A stretch of 64,000 bases of DNA from Paraspadella gotoi (GCA_051294375.1 JBJCIZ010000744.1:1931252-1995251); one strand, 5' to 3'; shown: positions 10,344 to 21,927, counted from the stretch's first letter. Translations and numbers: made by a program. Notes: a model not told the origin generated them from the letters alone.

Positions 10344-10885
10344 GAAAAAGAAAGGGAGGAAAAGAAAAGAGAGGAAAAGAAAAGGAAGAAAAAAGAAAAA
10401 GGAGGAAAAGAAAAGGGAAGGAAAAGAAAAGGGAGGAAAAAGAAAAGGGAACAAAGAGAAACAAAAGTAAGATAACGCAGTGCAGATTAATTGATTGGTT
10501 AACAGAATGTTTGATTGATTAATAAAATCATTGATTAAATTATTTCATTGATTGATATCACGGTGTCCCGGTTTCAGTCGATTTATTTCCACCTGATCGG
10601 AGTCACGACCTAAACTGCCATCTACCATCACCACCATCTACCATTTACCATCTGCTATGTACCATCACCACCATCTACCGGTAAAAAAAACTGGGTCAAC
10701 CCTTCGTCGACGTCAAAGTCACAACCTGACCAGAACTTTTTTTTTTTATTAATCCGACTTCGAAAGGTTTTTTGATAAAAGGAATGAAAGGAAGTTGTCA
10801 GGAATCATCCTTTATTCTTGGGATCGCGAAAAAATGCTGTCGTCTTCTTGCATTTTTGTCATTTTTGTTTCATCATGGATATTTT
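10344..10885. repeat. Direct repeat D, copy 1, right part
   Basis: Matches about 15110-15665 in the same orientation: purine tail, ATAACGCAGTGCAGATTA, (CACCATCTAC)-like repeats at 10617-10680, ACCCTTCGTCGACGTCAAAG, and GGAATCATCC. A 100-residue frame at 10795-11097 starts here with a hydrophobic stretch, but it is broken in the second copy and resembles nothing I recognise. Confidence 0.8.
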
Positions 10886-10889
10886 CTAT

Positions 10890-11467
10890 TGCGACGGGAG
10901 GGGACGAGCAGAACGCAAGAGGAGTAGAGAGAGAGCTGAAAAAGGCAGAAAAAAGAAAAAACAATAGCGGAACACAAATATATATTCTTTTTATGATTAA
11001 TCAAGACAGTTACGTACGAAACTATTTAGAAAGGCAGCATCGCAACTTTGGGTCAATATATTCAAATAAAAGCTTCTATTACGTACCTTCATTTTAAAAA
11101 ATCCAAACCTGTTAAACCGATGCGCTTACCAAATGAGAGAGAGAGAGGAGGAGGAAGAGGAAGGAGCGGGAGAGATGAGGAGAAGAGAGAGGAGTGATGA
11201 GACGAAAGAGAGCAGAGAGAGAGAGAGAGAACTAAGAAGAGACTAAGAGCTGAGAAGAAAGGAAGTGTTATAGGGATTTAAACGTTAATTTATTTTAAAT
11301 TGATTAATATTGATTATTATTATTCATTACGATGGAACTTTAAAAAACTTTCAAGCAAGGCCCTGAATCGGTGACCGTTTGGGTGGACCCCCCGATTTTA
11401 CCGAAAAACCTGCGTCTTTATTTGGTGGGCGCTCGTGATTAGAGAGAGCGGGAGACAGGAGAGAGAT

Positions 11468-11509
<42 letters not shown>

Positions 11510-13850
11510 GAGAGAGAGAAGCAGGAGAGGACGAGAGAGAAGAAAACAGAAAGAAACGAGACAGAAAAATGGTTAGTTGTGCCTGACTTTCGGTTGAAAG
11601 AGAACATCCCGACAACACTAGAGAACATCCTCCTTTTCTTTTTTTTGAATTTTTCTTTTCTTGTATTCGTTGTCCCTTTCCTCCCTCCTCCTCTCTCATC
11701 CCTCCTCTTCATCCCCTTCCTCCTCATCACTCCAATCCTCCTCTTTCCTCCTCCTCCTCCTCCATCGGAGTCATTCCTTTCCGATCTGAACAAAAACTGT
11801 GACGACGATAAGCCAAACTTTGTCAATGGGGTGGGTGCAGACAGTTTGATTTGGAACCTCTGCCTAATTAAACTTCCATACATTTCTGGAGAAAACTATT
11901 CAATGGACCAAGAATTTTCTAAAATGGCTATAAGCAATTAGTAATTAATTTTTTTTAATATTTAATTCTATAGATAGGAAATGTTCAAATTTTTTTTCAA
12001 AAATTTTGTATTTTTAAAAGCAGATCAGATAGCTTATAAAAAAGTGTCTTACAACAAAGTATAATTCATATATATTTAACAATAATTTTGATGATAAGGA
12101 TAGTCAAAAAATTAGGGAAAAAAACCTATAAAAAAAATCATCTACAATAATCATCAATCCGAGATTAGCATGTTATTTAATAATAAATAAATTTAAGTAA
12201 TAAAACAGCAAAATTTTAATAAATTGAATTATATTTATTGGCTTAAACTTTTAAGAGCTCTATACAAATCAATTAAAAAAAACTTAAAATATCCAAAAAA
12301 ATTTTTGCACATAATATAGCAAATAATAATATAATAATATATAATAATATTAAATTACGCGAATTACTCATGGTTCGGAACATTTTTGCAAAAAAATATT
12401 TTAATAACAATAATTAATAGCAAGAATGGATTAGTTTAATACTTCTCCCATTAAAATATTGAATTTGGTCGGCTCCCGCTACGACGACGGAAATTTTTTT
12501 TTGCTTTTTTAGAAAAAGAGGAAAAAAAATATCGACTGCTGAGTTAAAAACACTACGCTCCGCATCTCTACTCTCACCTCTCTCTCTCTCTCTGCTCTCT
12601 CTCTCTACCTGCTCTCTCTACTTAGCTTCTCTCTCTCATCTCTCTCTCTCTGCTCCGTCTCGCCTGGAAATACGAGGAAATTTCCAATCTCATTTGTCTC
12701 AAATTTAATGGTTTGTATTTAAATTTAGTGGATTTTTAATCGACGCGTTAAGCGAGGGGGCGGCCGAACTGCGGACTGCGGCTGCGATGCGGCGGCGGCG
12801 GGACCGCGAATTGTTGAGGTTTTATGGCATCGAGTTTGACGTTTGTTTGATGACGAGCGGATGGGTCGACAGGCGTCGACACGAAAAGAGTAATGATGTG
12901 ATGAAAGGGGCTTTCAAATAAAGGATTGTGAGCTGGGTCCAAAGCTTAAGTCTGTAGGCGCGTGAAGTTAGAAACGAACGGATTTCCTTTCTTTTACTTC
13001 CCGCATTTCTTTTACTCTATACTTCCCTTTTTTTAATTTACACTTTTCCTTAACCTTTCCTTTTTTTCATTCCTTCCCTTTACCATATTCTCCGCTCGCG
13101 ATGTCTCCTAAGGCCGACGAATAAAAATGCACATTACGTAGCCGAAGCCTTTACACGAGGTAGAGAGAGGAAGAAGACCGAGAGAAGATGAGGGAGAGGA
13201 CGAGGGAGGAGATGAGAGACGAGAGAGAGAGACAAGAGAGAGAGACGGGAGAGAGAGATGAAATCGACTATTGGCGCGCGCAAAGAAGGATTTTGCGCAA
13301 CGCTCGATTTGCGGCTTTCCACGCGAGGGTAGACTGATTTCAGTGTTTAAGATACTTAAGATATTATTCTTGTTTCTTAAATTATTGAAACAAAAAAAAC
13401 ACCTATCGATGGTCTATCCGCAACTGAACCGACCGTTATGTAGATGAGGTTTTGACGAATGGACTTTTAAATTTATTAATTTGTTTCAAGAATAGATTAC
13501 TGACACGGTACATAGAGTAAATCTCATGTGACTTTGATACAAAATTGTCACGAACGTTCACCTGAAAGAAAGAATTTATTGTTCGCTCTTTCTCAGACAG
13601 AATGAGAGAGACGAGCGAAAGAGAAAGAGAGAGAGAGAGAAATAGAGAGAGAGAGACGAGAGAGAGACGACCGAGAGAGAGAGATGAGAGACGAGAGGAG
13701 AAGAGAGAGAGAGAGAGAAGAGAAATGTGTTTCTCCTCATTCTAATTTGTATCTTTGTTCTAATTAACAAGATTTATGCATCATAATACTTAATTCCTAT
13801 TTTAATTATGTCTTCCAATAAATCCACCCTGGCTTTAATTAAGATATGAG
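10890..13850. repeat. Left arm of large inverted repeat
   Basis: Read in reverse complement, this segment matches 15690-17790 almost end to end, with many small indels. Paired landmarks are the AAAGGCAGCATCGCAAC zone (about 11025) with 17700, ATAAAGACGC with 11410, the GCCGCC-rich zone 12750-12850 with 16780-16830, GCGCGCGC near 13275 with 16280, and AAAGTCCATTCGTC near 13460 with 16095. The arm contains (GA)n at 11445-11530, (CT)n at 12575-12650, and GA tracts at 13155-13260 and 13610-13720. No supportable gene. Confidence 0.85.
11801..12490. other. AT-rich segment missing from the other arm
   Basis: About 680 bp of AT-rich sequence present only in the left arm. In the right arm the flanks meet near 17055-17075. 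ACGACG occurs at both ends (11802-11807 and 12481-12486), consistent with an insertion with short direct repeats or a deletion between them. It shows no open frame, terminal inverted repeats or family resemblance that I can see. Confidence 0.5.
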
Positions 13851-13854
13851 TAAA

Positions 13855-13879
13855 NNNNNNNNNNNNNNNNNNNNNNNNN
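13855..13879. other. Assembly gap, 25 N
   Basis: Lies at the apex between the inverted-repeat arm and the SINE. Confidence 1.
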
Positions 13880-13889
13880 ATTGTTCCCT

Positions 13890-14065
13890 CAGTTGCATTG
13901 CTCTCACGAACTTCGGATCAGGCTGTGGGCTTGCTACCGGTGGCTTAACCGACCTGTCGCTCCTTTTTCACGGACCGTCGCGACCAGGGCTCGAACCCGT
14001 GACCATTGGGTTGGGAGGTGAATCGTTAGCCCAGTGCGCTATTACAGCGCTGATGGAAGGAACAG
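13890..14065 (-). mobile_element. tRNA-derived SINE, copy 1
   Basis: On the minus strand the A box TAGCGCACTGGGCTAACG is at 14024-14041 and the B box GGGTTCGAGCC at 13988-13998, with the spacing of a tRNA gene. A body of about 90 bp follows (ACCGGTAGCAAGCCCACAGC). This layout is diagnostic of a tRNA-related SINE transcribed by RNA polymerase III. SINEs encode no protein and depend on a LINE for movement. Which tRNA it derives from is unresolved. The flank 14070-14223 is shared with the copy at 18660, so the two copies share a duplication, not independent insertions. Confidence 0.75.
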
Positions 14066-14223
14066 TCGTATCCATGGGGTAACGATATTACATCACTACA
14101 AGTGTTTAATTTTATTAATTTTATTAATGTTATCGCATCTTTCGCTTCTTTTTTTTCGCTTTTGAATTAATAATTAATCAGTAGTTAAATTCACAAATTG
14201 TAATTTATAATATAATTATACAG

Positions 14224-14248
14224 NNNNNNNNNNNNNNNNNNNNNNNNN
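14224..14248. other. Assembly gap, 25 N
   Basis: Placeholder gap separating the SINE flank from direct repeat D, copy 2. Confidence 1.
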
Positions 14249-14254
14249 TTGTTG

Positions 14255-15665
14255 TGAGAGAGATTTTAAAAAAGAAGGTCAATTCGAAGGAGGAAGATAA
14301 GAAAAAGAAAAAAGAAAAGAAAGAAAAGAATAAAAAACCCGATGAGTATTTGAGTCGATTTCCGTAGAAGGAAAAGTATTTCACGCGAAGAACGAAACAA
14401 AGTTTTTGCACGATCTTCGTTTTCGAGTCTGTGATTACGGCTTGTCGTTCCCATTGGTCGTTCTTCGGTCGTTCGTCGTCGTCGTCGGAACTTTGTCGTC
14501 GTCGTCTCCCTGTCAGAAGCGTTCAAGTGAGATTAAGGGGAACCGCACGTTCGGTCTCATCAAAATCGTTCGTCTGCCGGTTTTTTTTTTTGCTTGGAGG
14601 AAAAGAAAAGGGAGGAAAGAAAAGGGTGAGGAAAAGAAGGAAGAAAAAGAAAAGGGAGAAGAAAGGGGAGGAAAAGAGGGGAGGAAAAGAAAAGGGGAGG
14701 AAAAGAATGGGGAGGAAAAAGAAAAGGGGGAGGAAAGAAAAGGGGGGAAGAAATGGGGGGAAAGAGGGGAAGGAAATAAAGGGAAGGAAATAAAAGGGGA
14801 GGAAAGAAAAGGGGAGGAATAAGAAAAGCAGAAAAGAAAAGTAAGGAAAGAAAAGGGGAGGAAAGAAAATGGAGGAAAAGAAAAGGGAGGGAAAAAAAGG
14901 GGGGGAAAGAAATGGAGGAAAAGAAATGGGGGGAAAAGGAAAAGGGAGGAATAAAAGGGGAGGAATAAAAGGAGGAAAAGAAAGGGGGGAGGAAAAGAAA
15001 AAGCAGAAAAAGAAAAGAAAGGAAAAGAAAAGGGGATGGAGAAAGAAAAATGGAGGAAAAGAAAAGGGGGAAAAGAAAAGCAGAAAAAGAAAGGGAGGAA
15101 AAAAAGAGAGGAAGAAAAGGAAGAAAAAGAAAAAGGAAGGAAAGAAAGGAACAGGAAAAGAAAAGGGAGGAAAAGAAGAAAAGGAACAAAGAGAAACAAA
15201 AGTAAGATAACGCAGTGCAGATTATTTATTGGTTAAACAGAATTGTTTGATTTGATTAATAACATCATTGATTAAATTTCATTGATTTGATTTTCCGGGT
15301 CCGGTTTCAGTCGATTTTTCATTCTTGATCGGAGAGTCACGACCTAAAACTGCCATCTAACCATCACCACCATTACCATTTACCATCTGCCATCTACCAT
15401 ATACCACCATCTCTACCATTTCCATCTTCTATGTTACATCCCACCATCTACGGTAAAAAAAACGGGTCACCCTTCGTCGACGTCAAAGTCACAACCTGAC
15501 CAGAACTTTTATTTTTTTATTTAATTCGATTCGAAAGGTTTTTTGATAAAAAGGAATGAAAGGGAAGTTGTCACGGAATCATCCCTTTATTCTTGGGATC
15601 CGCGGAAAAAATGACTGTGTCTTCTTGCATTTTGTCATTCTTTTGTTTTCATCATGGTTTTCTAT
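14255..15665. repeat. Direct repeat D, copy 2
   Basis: Ungapped copy of 9236-10885. The middle (14590-15200) is a purine minisatellite of GGAGGAAAAGAAAAGG units, which yields long Lys/Glu/Gly or Phe/Pro/Ser frames of no coding value. The tail (15200-15665) carries ATCACCACC/CATCTACC repeats at 15350-15450. Confidence 0.85.
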
Positions 15666-15689
15666 TTTTACCTTCATAATCTTATAATA

Positions 15690-15836
15690 AAGAGGTTGTT
15701 ATTGGAAAGAACTAATTAAAATGGGAAATTAATTATTAGGCCAATAAATATTGTTACTTCTAACCAAAGAACAAATTAGGATGAGTAGAAACACTCTTCT
15801 TCTCTCTCTCTTCTCTCTCTCTCTTCTCTCTCCTTC

Positions 15837-15869
<33 letters not shown>

Positions 15870-16305
15870 TCTCTCTCTTCTTTCTCCTTCTTTCTCTCCC
15901 TTTTCGCGTGTTGTTATGTTCGATAAAATTAACATCCAAACACTGAAACTTTTCTTGCCTAAACTGAAAGTTTGAGAAATAGCGAACAAAATGCTTTCTT
16001 CAGGACGGGTGAACGTGGCCATTTGTATAAAGACATGATACTCATCCGGTACAGTGATCTATCTTGAAAGCAAAATTAATAAATTTTAAAAAGTCCATTC
16101 GTCCACCTCATCACTAACGTCACTAGCTGGGAAATATTAAGACCCATCGATCGCAGTGTTTTTTGTTTTCATAATAAGAACAACAAATATCTTTAAGTAT
16201 CTTAAAAACTTGATATTTACAGTCTACCCTCGGCCGTGGGAAGCCGCGCAATCGAGCGTGGCGCCAAATCTTCTGTTTGCGCGCGCAATATCGATTCCTC
16301 TCTCT

Positions 16306-16349
<44 letters not shown>

Positions 16350-16379
16350 TCTCTCTTCTCTCATCTCTCTCTCTTCTCT

Positions 16380-16435
<56 letters not shown>

Positions 16436-16922
16436 TTAACGGCTTCGCTAGTTAATCGATTTTTATTCGTCGGCCTTAGTGAGACCTCGCGAGCGGAGAA
16501 TTAGTTGGGGAAGAAGGAAAAAAAGGAAAGGTTAAAGGAAAGGTTTTAAAATTAAAAAAAAGGAACGATATAGAGTAGTTTAAAAGAAGAAATGGGGAGA
16601 AAGAAGGAATCGTTCGTCTAACTCACCCCCTACAGGACTTAAGCCTTTGACCCACTCACAAATCCTTATTAAGCCCATCATCACATTTCAGTAGCTCTTT
16701 CGTTGTCGACGCCGACGCCATCGTTCGGTCATTCAAACAAAACGTCAGAACCACTCGCAAAAAACTCACACAAAAGTTCGCGGCTGCCGCCGCCGCAGTC
16801 GCAGCACCCGGCAGCCGCAGCGGCCGCCCCCTCGCTTAACGCCGTCGATAAATCCACTAAATTTAATACAAACATTAATTTGAGACAAAAGCGATGGAAA
16901 TTTCCTCGTATTTCCAGGCGAG

Positions 16923-16958
<36 letters not shown>

Positions 16959-17352
16959 GAGAGAGAGGAGAGAGAGAGAGAGAGAGAGAGAGCGTGGTGT
17001 TTAACCACAGTCATATTTTTTTTCCTCTTCTTTCAAAAGAGAAAAAAAATTTTCCGTTCGCCGGGTTCACAGTTTTATTCAGACGGAAAGGAATGACTCG
17101 AGGAGGATGGAGGAGGAGAGAGGAGAGGAGGAGGAAGAGAGGGAGGTTGAAGAGGAGGATGAAGAGGGATAGGAAGAGGAGGAGGAGGAAGGGAACAACG
17201 AAAAACAGAAAAAGATAAAATTAAAAAAAAAAGAAAAGAGAGGATGTTTCTAGTGTTTATGGGATGTTTCTTTACCGAAAGTTCAGGCACAACCTACCAT
17301 TTTGTTCTCGTTCTTCCTCTCTCTCTCTCTTTCTCCTTCTCTCTTCTTCTCT

Positions 17353-17418
<66 letters not shown>

Positions 17419-17790
17419 CTCTGGTCTCCCTCTCTTCATCTAACTCACGGCGCCGCACAATAAAGACGCCCAGCGTTTTCGAAGTCTACCCAAACGGTCA
17501 CCAATATCCATCTAATAAATATTATATTAATAAATTTAACTAATTTAACATAAATCCTATCATCCTTTCTCTCAGCCCTCTTTTTTTCTAGCAATTCTTT
17601 AGTCTCTTCCTCTCTCATTTGGTACGAATGGTTTTAGATTTGATTTTTATGAAATGAGTACGTATTAAACGTTTTTATTTAATACCGCAAAAAGTGCGAT
17701 GCGGCCTTTCAAATAGTCTAGCAACCTTTTGAATTAATTCATAAAAATATTTAGTTCATTATTTCTGCCTTTCTTTCATTCTCTTCTTTC
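15690..17790. repeat. Right arm of large inverted repeat
   Basis: Reverse-complement partner of 10890-13850, lacking the 11801-12490 segment. It contains CT tracts at 15796-15890, 16290-16434 and 17316-17428 and a GA tract at 16925-16993. A CpG-rich zone at 16780-16830 lies in a frame starting at 16703, giving a Pro/Ala/Ser-rich 60-residue stretch before running into Arg-Glu repeat. The other arm has a stop at the matching place, so I do not call it a gene. Confidence 0.85.
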
Positions 17791-18081
17791 TCTCTCTCTT
17801 CTCTCCTCTCTTCTCCTTTCTCTCTCTCTCATTCTCTCTCTCTCTTCTCTCTCTCTCTCCTCGTCTCTCTCTCTCTCTTCTCCTCTCTCTCTTCTCTCTC
17901 TCTCTTCTCTCTCTCCTCTCTCGTCTCTTCTTCTCTCTCTCTCTCTATCTCTCTCTCTCTCTCTTCACACTCTCCCCCGCGACCCCCATAGGTTTTTCGC
18001 CCCTATTTCACGATGTTCTCGCCATAGACGAAAAACGCGCGGTACTCTGCCTTCCTGAGATGGCTCTCTCTCTCTAATCTC

Positions 18082-18119
<38 letters not shown>

Positions 18120-18237
18120 CTCTCTTCTCTCTTCTGCTCTCTCTCTCTACTCGGCTGTTTTTCCAATTTTAGCGCTTTTTTCAACTGGTCGCAATCTTTC
18201 TTCTTTGTGACTTTTTCACTCACTCTAATTTTTCCCG

Positions 18238-18269
<32 letters not shown>

Positions 18270-18340
18270 ATTCTCTCTCTCTCTCTCTCTCTTCTTCTCT
18301 CTCTCTCTTCTCTCTTCTCTCTCTCTTCTCTACTTCTGCA
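17785..18340. repeat. Interrupted (CT)n tracts
   Basis: Three CT-rich tracts (17785-17965, 18063-18150, 18236-18335) are separated by short ordinary sequences such as 17966-18062. A GA tract follows at 18425-18515. Confidence 0.9.
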
Positions 18341-18539
18341 CGTGCCTCCCCCTCAATGACCCCATTCCCCTTCAAATTGGCCTTTAAACGTTCTTCTACA
18401 GAACATCTCCAAAATTCCTGATCCAGAGAGAGAGGAGAGAGAGAGAGAGACGAGGAGGAGAGAGAGAGAGAGACTGAGAGAAGAGAGAGAGAGATGAGAG
18501 AAAAAAAAAAGAGAGAATGAAAGAAATGCAGAGAAAATA

Positions 18540-18660
18540 GGAACTATATTTTTTTATAAATTATTCAAGGTTGTTAGACTATTTTTGAAAGGCAGCTTCG
18601 CACCAGTGAGCGTTTTTAATAAATTTATACGTACTTCAATTTAAAAAAATCAAACAAAAA
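18540..18660. repeat. Third partial copy of the arm edge
   Basis: Matches 10970-11110 in the same orientation (AAAGGCAGCTTCGCACC, TACGTACTTCAATTTAAAA). It joins directly to the second SINE copy, so segment order differs from the left arm. Confidence 0.7.
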
Positions 18661-18662
18661 CC

Positions 18663-18880
18663 ATTTCCTTTTTCACGGGACTTGTCGCGGACCAGGGATC
18701 GAACCCGGTGACCACTTTGGGTTATGGGAGGTGAATCGTTAGCCAGTCGCTATTAGGCGCTGATGGGAAAGAACCAGTCGTATCCATGGCGGTACGTATT
18801 ACTTCACTCAAGTGTTTAATTTTATAATTTTACTTAATGTTTAAATTCACCCAAATTGTAATTTATAATATATTTATTAC
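18663..18880 (-). mobile_element. tRNA-derived SINE, copy 2, with shared flank
   Basis: Minus-strand B box GGGTTCGATCC at 18696-18706 and A box remnant TAGCGACTGGCTAACG at 18737-18752, with several bases lost relative to copy 1. The SINE body is shorter because homology to the first copy ends near 18663. The flank 18790-18880 matches 14085-14223, including ATTTATAATATA. Confidence 0.7.
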
Positions 18881-19990
18881 AGTTTACTAAAATGAATGAC
18901 GCTGAAAACAGTTTTGTAAGTTATTGATTGGAAAATCTAATTAAATATTTAAGATTATTTTCATTAAGATCTGTCAAAAAAAAGAATTTTTTGGAGATTC
19001 CAAATATTGTACATCTAAAATTCTGCAAAATTGTCATTTACAAATCTATTCTGGCTTTGAACAAGAACAACAAGTCGTACATAATAATTAATTACATTGA
19101 TAATTTATAGTCGCCAAAAATAATCTTTCGAATTAGATTCTCATTACTTGTTACTAATTATTCGATTCAAAAACTAATTAACAAAAGTTTGGGACAAAGA
19201 TTTTTTTTTTTACTCTGCATTAGTAATAACCGTTTGAAAATAGTAATAAACAACCTAAATTGAATTAAGGATTAAGTCCGTCTCGTAGAAAGAGGCCGAA
19301 CTGAGTTTTTTTGGGGAGCAAAAGGAAAATTATGTTTGTTCTTAGTCTGCGTATGATTCGAATATTCGAATATTTGATGTAACGATATTTTAAAAAAATA
19401 TTTGAAATTGCATTACTATCCATTTTCCTCATCGTAACTCATCGTGAATGTGATTTTGTTACTTGCAAAAATTTACATTCACAAATTTCCCTTCAATATC
19501 AGGATTTGAGTAACTGAATTAAAACGGGAACTGACAAAGAAGTTGGCCATATTTCACAAAAGCGTCTCATCTCTGTTTTTGGGTTCAGAATTAAGTTAAA
19601 ATATTGGGTTAAGGATAAGTTCATGCATTAGGTTCTAGAGATAAAAAGAAGATTTTGTAAAATTCCCACTTTTTTTGTGTCCATGCAGTTTGTTCCTTTT
19701 GTCGAAAGATGATAATCTAATTAGGAAAAAAGAATAATTTTTCGTTTCTTTATTTTTTTTTTATTTTTTTTTATTTACGATTTCAAAGCCTCTCTTGATT
19801 TTTTTCTTTCACAAAATCAAAATGACATAAATTTTTTTTATTTTTTGACTAAAAACACACAAAGCTTCACATTCTTATTTTTTGTCCTTAATTTTTCTTT
19901 AACCCTTTTTTTAGTTTACTGTTTCTTTGTTTCGATTTTTTTGTTTTAATTTCGTTTTCTGTTTTTTCTAAGAAAAAAAAATCGTTTCTG
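18880..19990. other. AT-rich spacer, no gene seen
   Basis: AT-rich, ordinary-complexity sequence. A perfect 16-bp palindrome ATTCGAATATTCGAAT lies at 19356-19371. A 60-residue frame at 18928-19110 is Asn/Ile/Lys-rich as expected by chance in AT-rich DNA. Poly-T runs occur at 19740-19780. Confidence 0.6.
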
Positions 19991-20059
19991 TTGAAACACG
20001 AGTTTGAAAAATGGAAGAATGAAAGTAAATATAAGAAGATAAGAAAAGCAAATGGAATT

Positions 20060-20148
20060 TCCTCTCTCTCTCTTCTCTCTCTCTCTCTCTCTTCTCTCTC
20101 TCTTCTCTCTCCTTTTCATCTCTCTCTCACTCTCATCTCTCTCTCTCG
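20060..20148. repeat. (CT)n microsatellite
   Basis: CT dinucleotides with TTC interruptions. Confidence 0.95.
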
Positions 20149-20149
20149 G

Positions 20150-20560
20150 CATATTTTCGGGCTTCCAGGTTTCCTACGGCGCTGCTAGCCTTCCTCGGTC
20201 AAATCGAGTAGACAGAAATGAAAAAACTAAAGCAGGAAAAAGAGCGAATAAAAAACAAATAAAAGCGGAGACGAAATTCCGCCGTTGGACTCCAAAAGCA
20301 TTGGCGTTCTCATCCGCCGGCTCTTTACCCCCCTCCGAACCTTTACCCCAAACGTCCTTTCCCTACTTCCCTTCTCCTTATACACCGTCCTCATCACCTC
20401 CTCTCCGATCTCACCTTCACCGCAATCATCTCAGCCGTCCGTCCTTCACCCTCAGTGTTTGAGACCTTTTGAGCCGGTCAAACTTTACCTTGTTTGGCTC
20501 TTTCTCGTCGTCCCGCAAGTGCTTTACACTCATGATTCTTGAGAAAGGAGGGAGAAGATG
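20150..20560. other. Ordinary-complexity segment, no gene recognised
   Basis: Mixed composition with CpG dinucleotides (for example CATCCGCCGGCTC). It holds open frames of 85 to 136 residues that begin inside the CT tract or are Ser/Pro/Leu-rich. I recognise no domain and no repeat partner in the window. Confidence 0.4.
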
Positions 20561-20574
20561 AGATGAAGATGAGC

Positions 20575-20905
20575 AGAGAACGAAGAGAGAGTCAGAGATC
20601 GTGGAGAGAGAGAGAGAGATGAGAGAGAGAGAAGAGATGAGAGTATGAGAAATTCAGGAAAGTTAGGCAAAATTGGCTCTCACGATCGACAAAACTAAAA
20701 AAAACTGTAAAAAAATACGTAGTAAATATTTGAAGCTGTCTTCATTCCTTTCTTGATCCTACTGGTGGAGGCCAACGCTGACCTCGTGGGCCATAAGGAA
20801 AACTGCAGCGCTAAAAACAAAAGTCACGCAAAGATAGAGAGAGAGAGAGAGAGAGACGGGAGAGATGAGGAGAAGGAGAGAGAGAGGAGAACGAGGAAGA
20901 GAGTA
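20575..20905. repeat. Two short (GA)n tracts with spacer
   Basis: GA tracts at 20575-20650 and 20835-20905 flank about 185 bp of ordinary sequence with no visible feature. Confidence 0.85.
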
Positions 20906-21021
20906 AATTAAATAACAATATCGACCTTCGCATCCATCCTTCGTTCCAAAAAAAAAAGCTAAATACTGGGAGAATTTTGATGAACGAAGCCGGAATCTTT
21001 TTTTTTTAGAAAAAAGGCCAA

Positions 21022-21150
21022 AGTTGCGAGGACGACGCGACGACGAACGACGACGACAGTACGAACCGAACGATCGAACGACCGACGACTAACGCACGAA
21101 CGGACGAACGGACGAACGACGACGACGACGAACGACGAACGAGGACGATC
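21022..21150. repeat. CGACGAACGGACG-type tandem repeats
   Basis: GACGACGAACGACGACGAC and ACGAACGGACGAACG runs form a GC-richer simple-sequence block. Confidence 0.85.
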
Positions 21151-21254
21151 GAACCGGCCGCCTCCGGACTATTTACTGCCGGATCCTCGGCTCAATTTTT
21201 ATTCCTTTTTTTTGTCCCTTTCTTGTTTTGTTTGTTGTTTTTTATCGTCGGCTC

Positions 21255-21322
21255 GTTCGGGAGAGAGAAGAGAGAGAGAGAGAGAGATGAAGAGAGAGAG
21301 AGATGAGAGGAGAGAAGACGAG

Positions 21323-21359
<37 letters not shown>

Positions 21360-21390
21360 CTGGTAGAAGGAGAGAGAGAGACTGTAGAGA
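21255..21390. repeat. (GA)n microsatellite
   Basis: GA dinucleotides with GAT, GAC and GGA interruptions. A shorter one is at 21596-21630. Confidence 0.95.
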
Positions 21391-21764
21391 AGTTTCCGTC
21401 TCTCTTCGCCGCTCCAAGCAATATCAGTTGGTCCAGGGAAGACTCTATATCACGAGTATAATCTCGAAGACAATGTAAGAGAAATCATAGAGTAAATCGA
21501 AGTGTAATTCTAAAGAAATGCATCAATAATCCGTCATATAATCCAATAATAATTCGTTAATGCCAGTTTTAAATACAGTAGGACTGAGGTTGACCGGGAG
21601 AGAAGAGGAGAGAGCGAGAGAGAAATATCTCAGTCTCTCTCGGTCCACAAACTTTCTGTGGCCACTGGTTCTAATTCAGAGACAGACTCACAAATGGACA
21701 GTCGGACAGGCATACATTGTCTCGATTTTGACATAGCGAGACACAGTTGACGCGAGATGCAGAC

Positions 21765-21804
21765 TTTTGCCGACCTTTGCCGACCTTTGCCGACCTTTGC
21801 CGAC
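21765..21804. repeat. Four tandem 10-bp units (CTTTGCCGAC)
   Basis: CTTTGCCGAC is repeated with a strict 10-bp period; only the first unit varies slightly. Confidence 0.9.
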
Positions 21805-21902
21805 GTATTTAAAATTTTCCCGCCAACGCAGAATACTTTTGTCGCCGACTTTCTTGTTCGGGTTACCGTAGACCTTGACCTTTGAAGGTCATAGATCCGA
21901 TC

Positions 21903-21927
21903 NNNNNNNNNNNNNNNNNNNNNNNNN
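21903..21927. other. Assembly gap, 25 N
   Basis: Placeholder gap ahead of a (GA)n tract at 21945-22040. Confidence 1.

Noticed and set aside
9483-10475. Long frames of about 300 residues
   Set aside because: They run across a 760-N gap; unknown bases create artificial openness.
10795-11097. Secreted protein with N-terminal hydrophobic stretch (100 residues)
   Set aside because: The related sequence at 15580-15665 is frame-broken, part of the frame overlaps low-complexity Arg/Lys sequence, and no family is recognised.
13985-14055. Functional tRNA gene
   Set aside because: The A and B boxes are good, but the acceptor and anticodon arms do not pair convincingly and a SINE body follows, so a SINE is the better call.
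16703-17218. 171-residue protein with Pro/Ala-rich N-terminus
   Set aside because: The inverted copy has a stop at the equivalent place, and the second half is Arg-Glu microsatellite translation.
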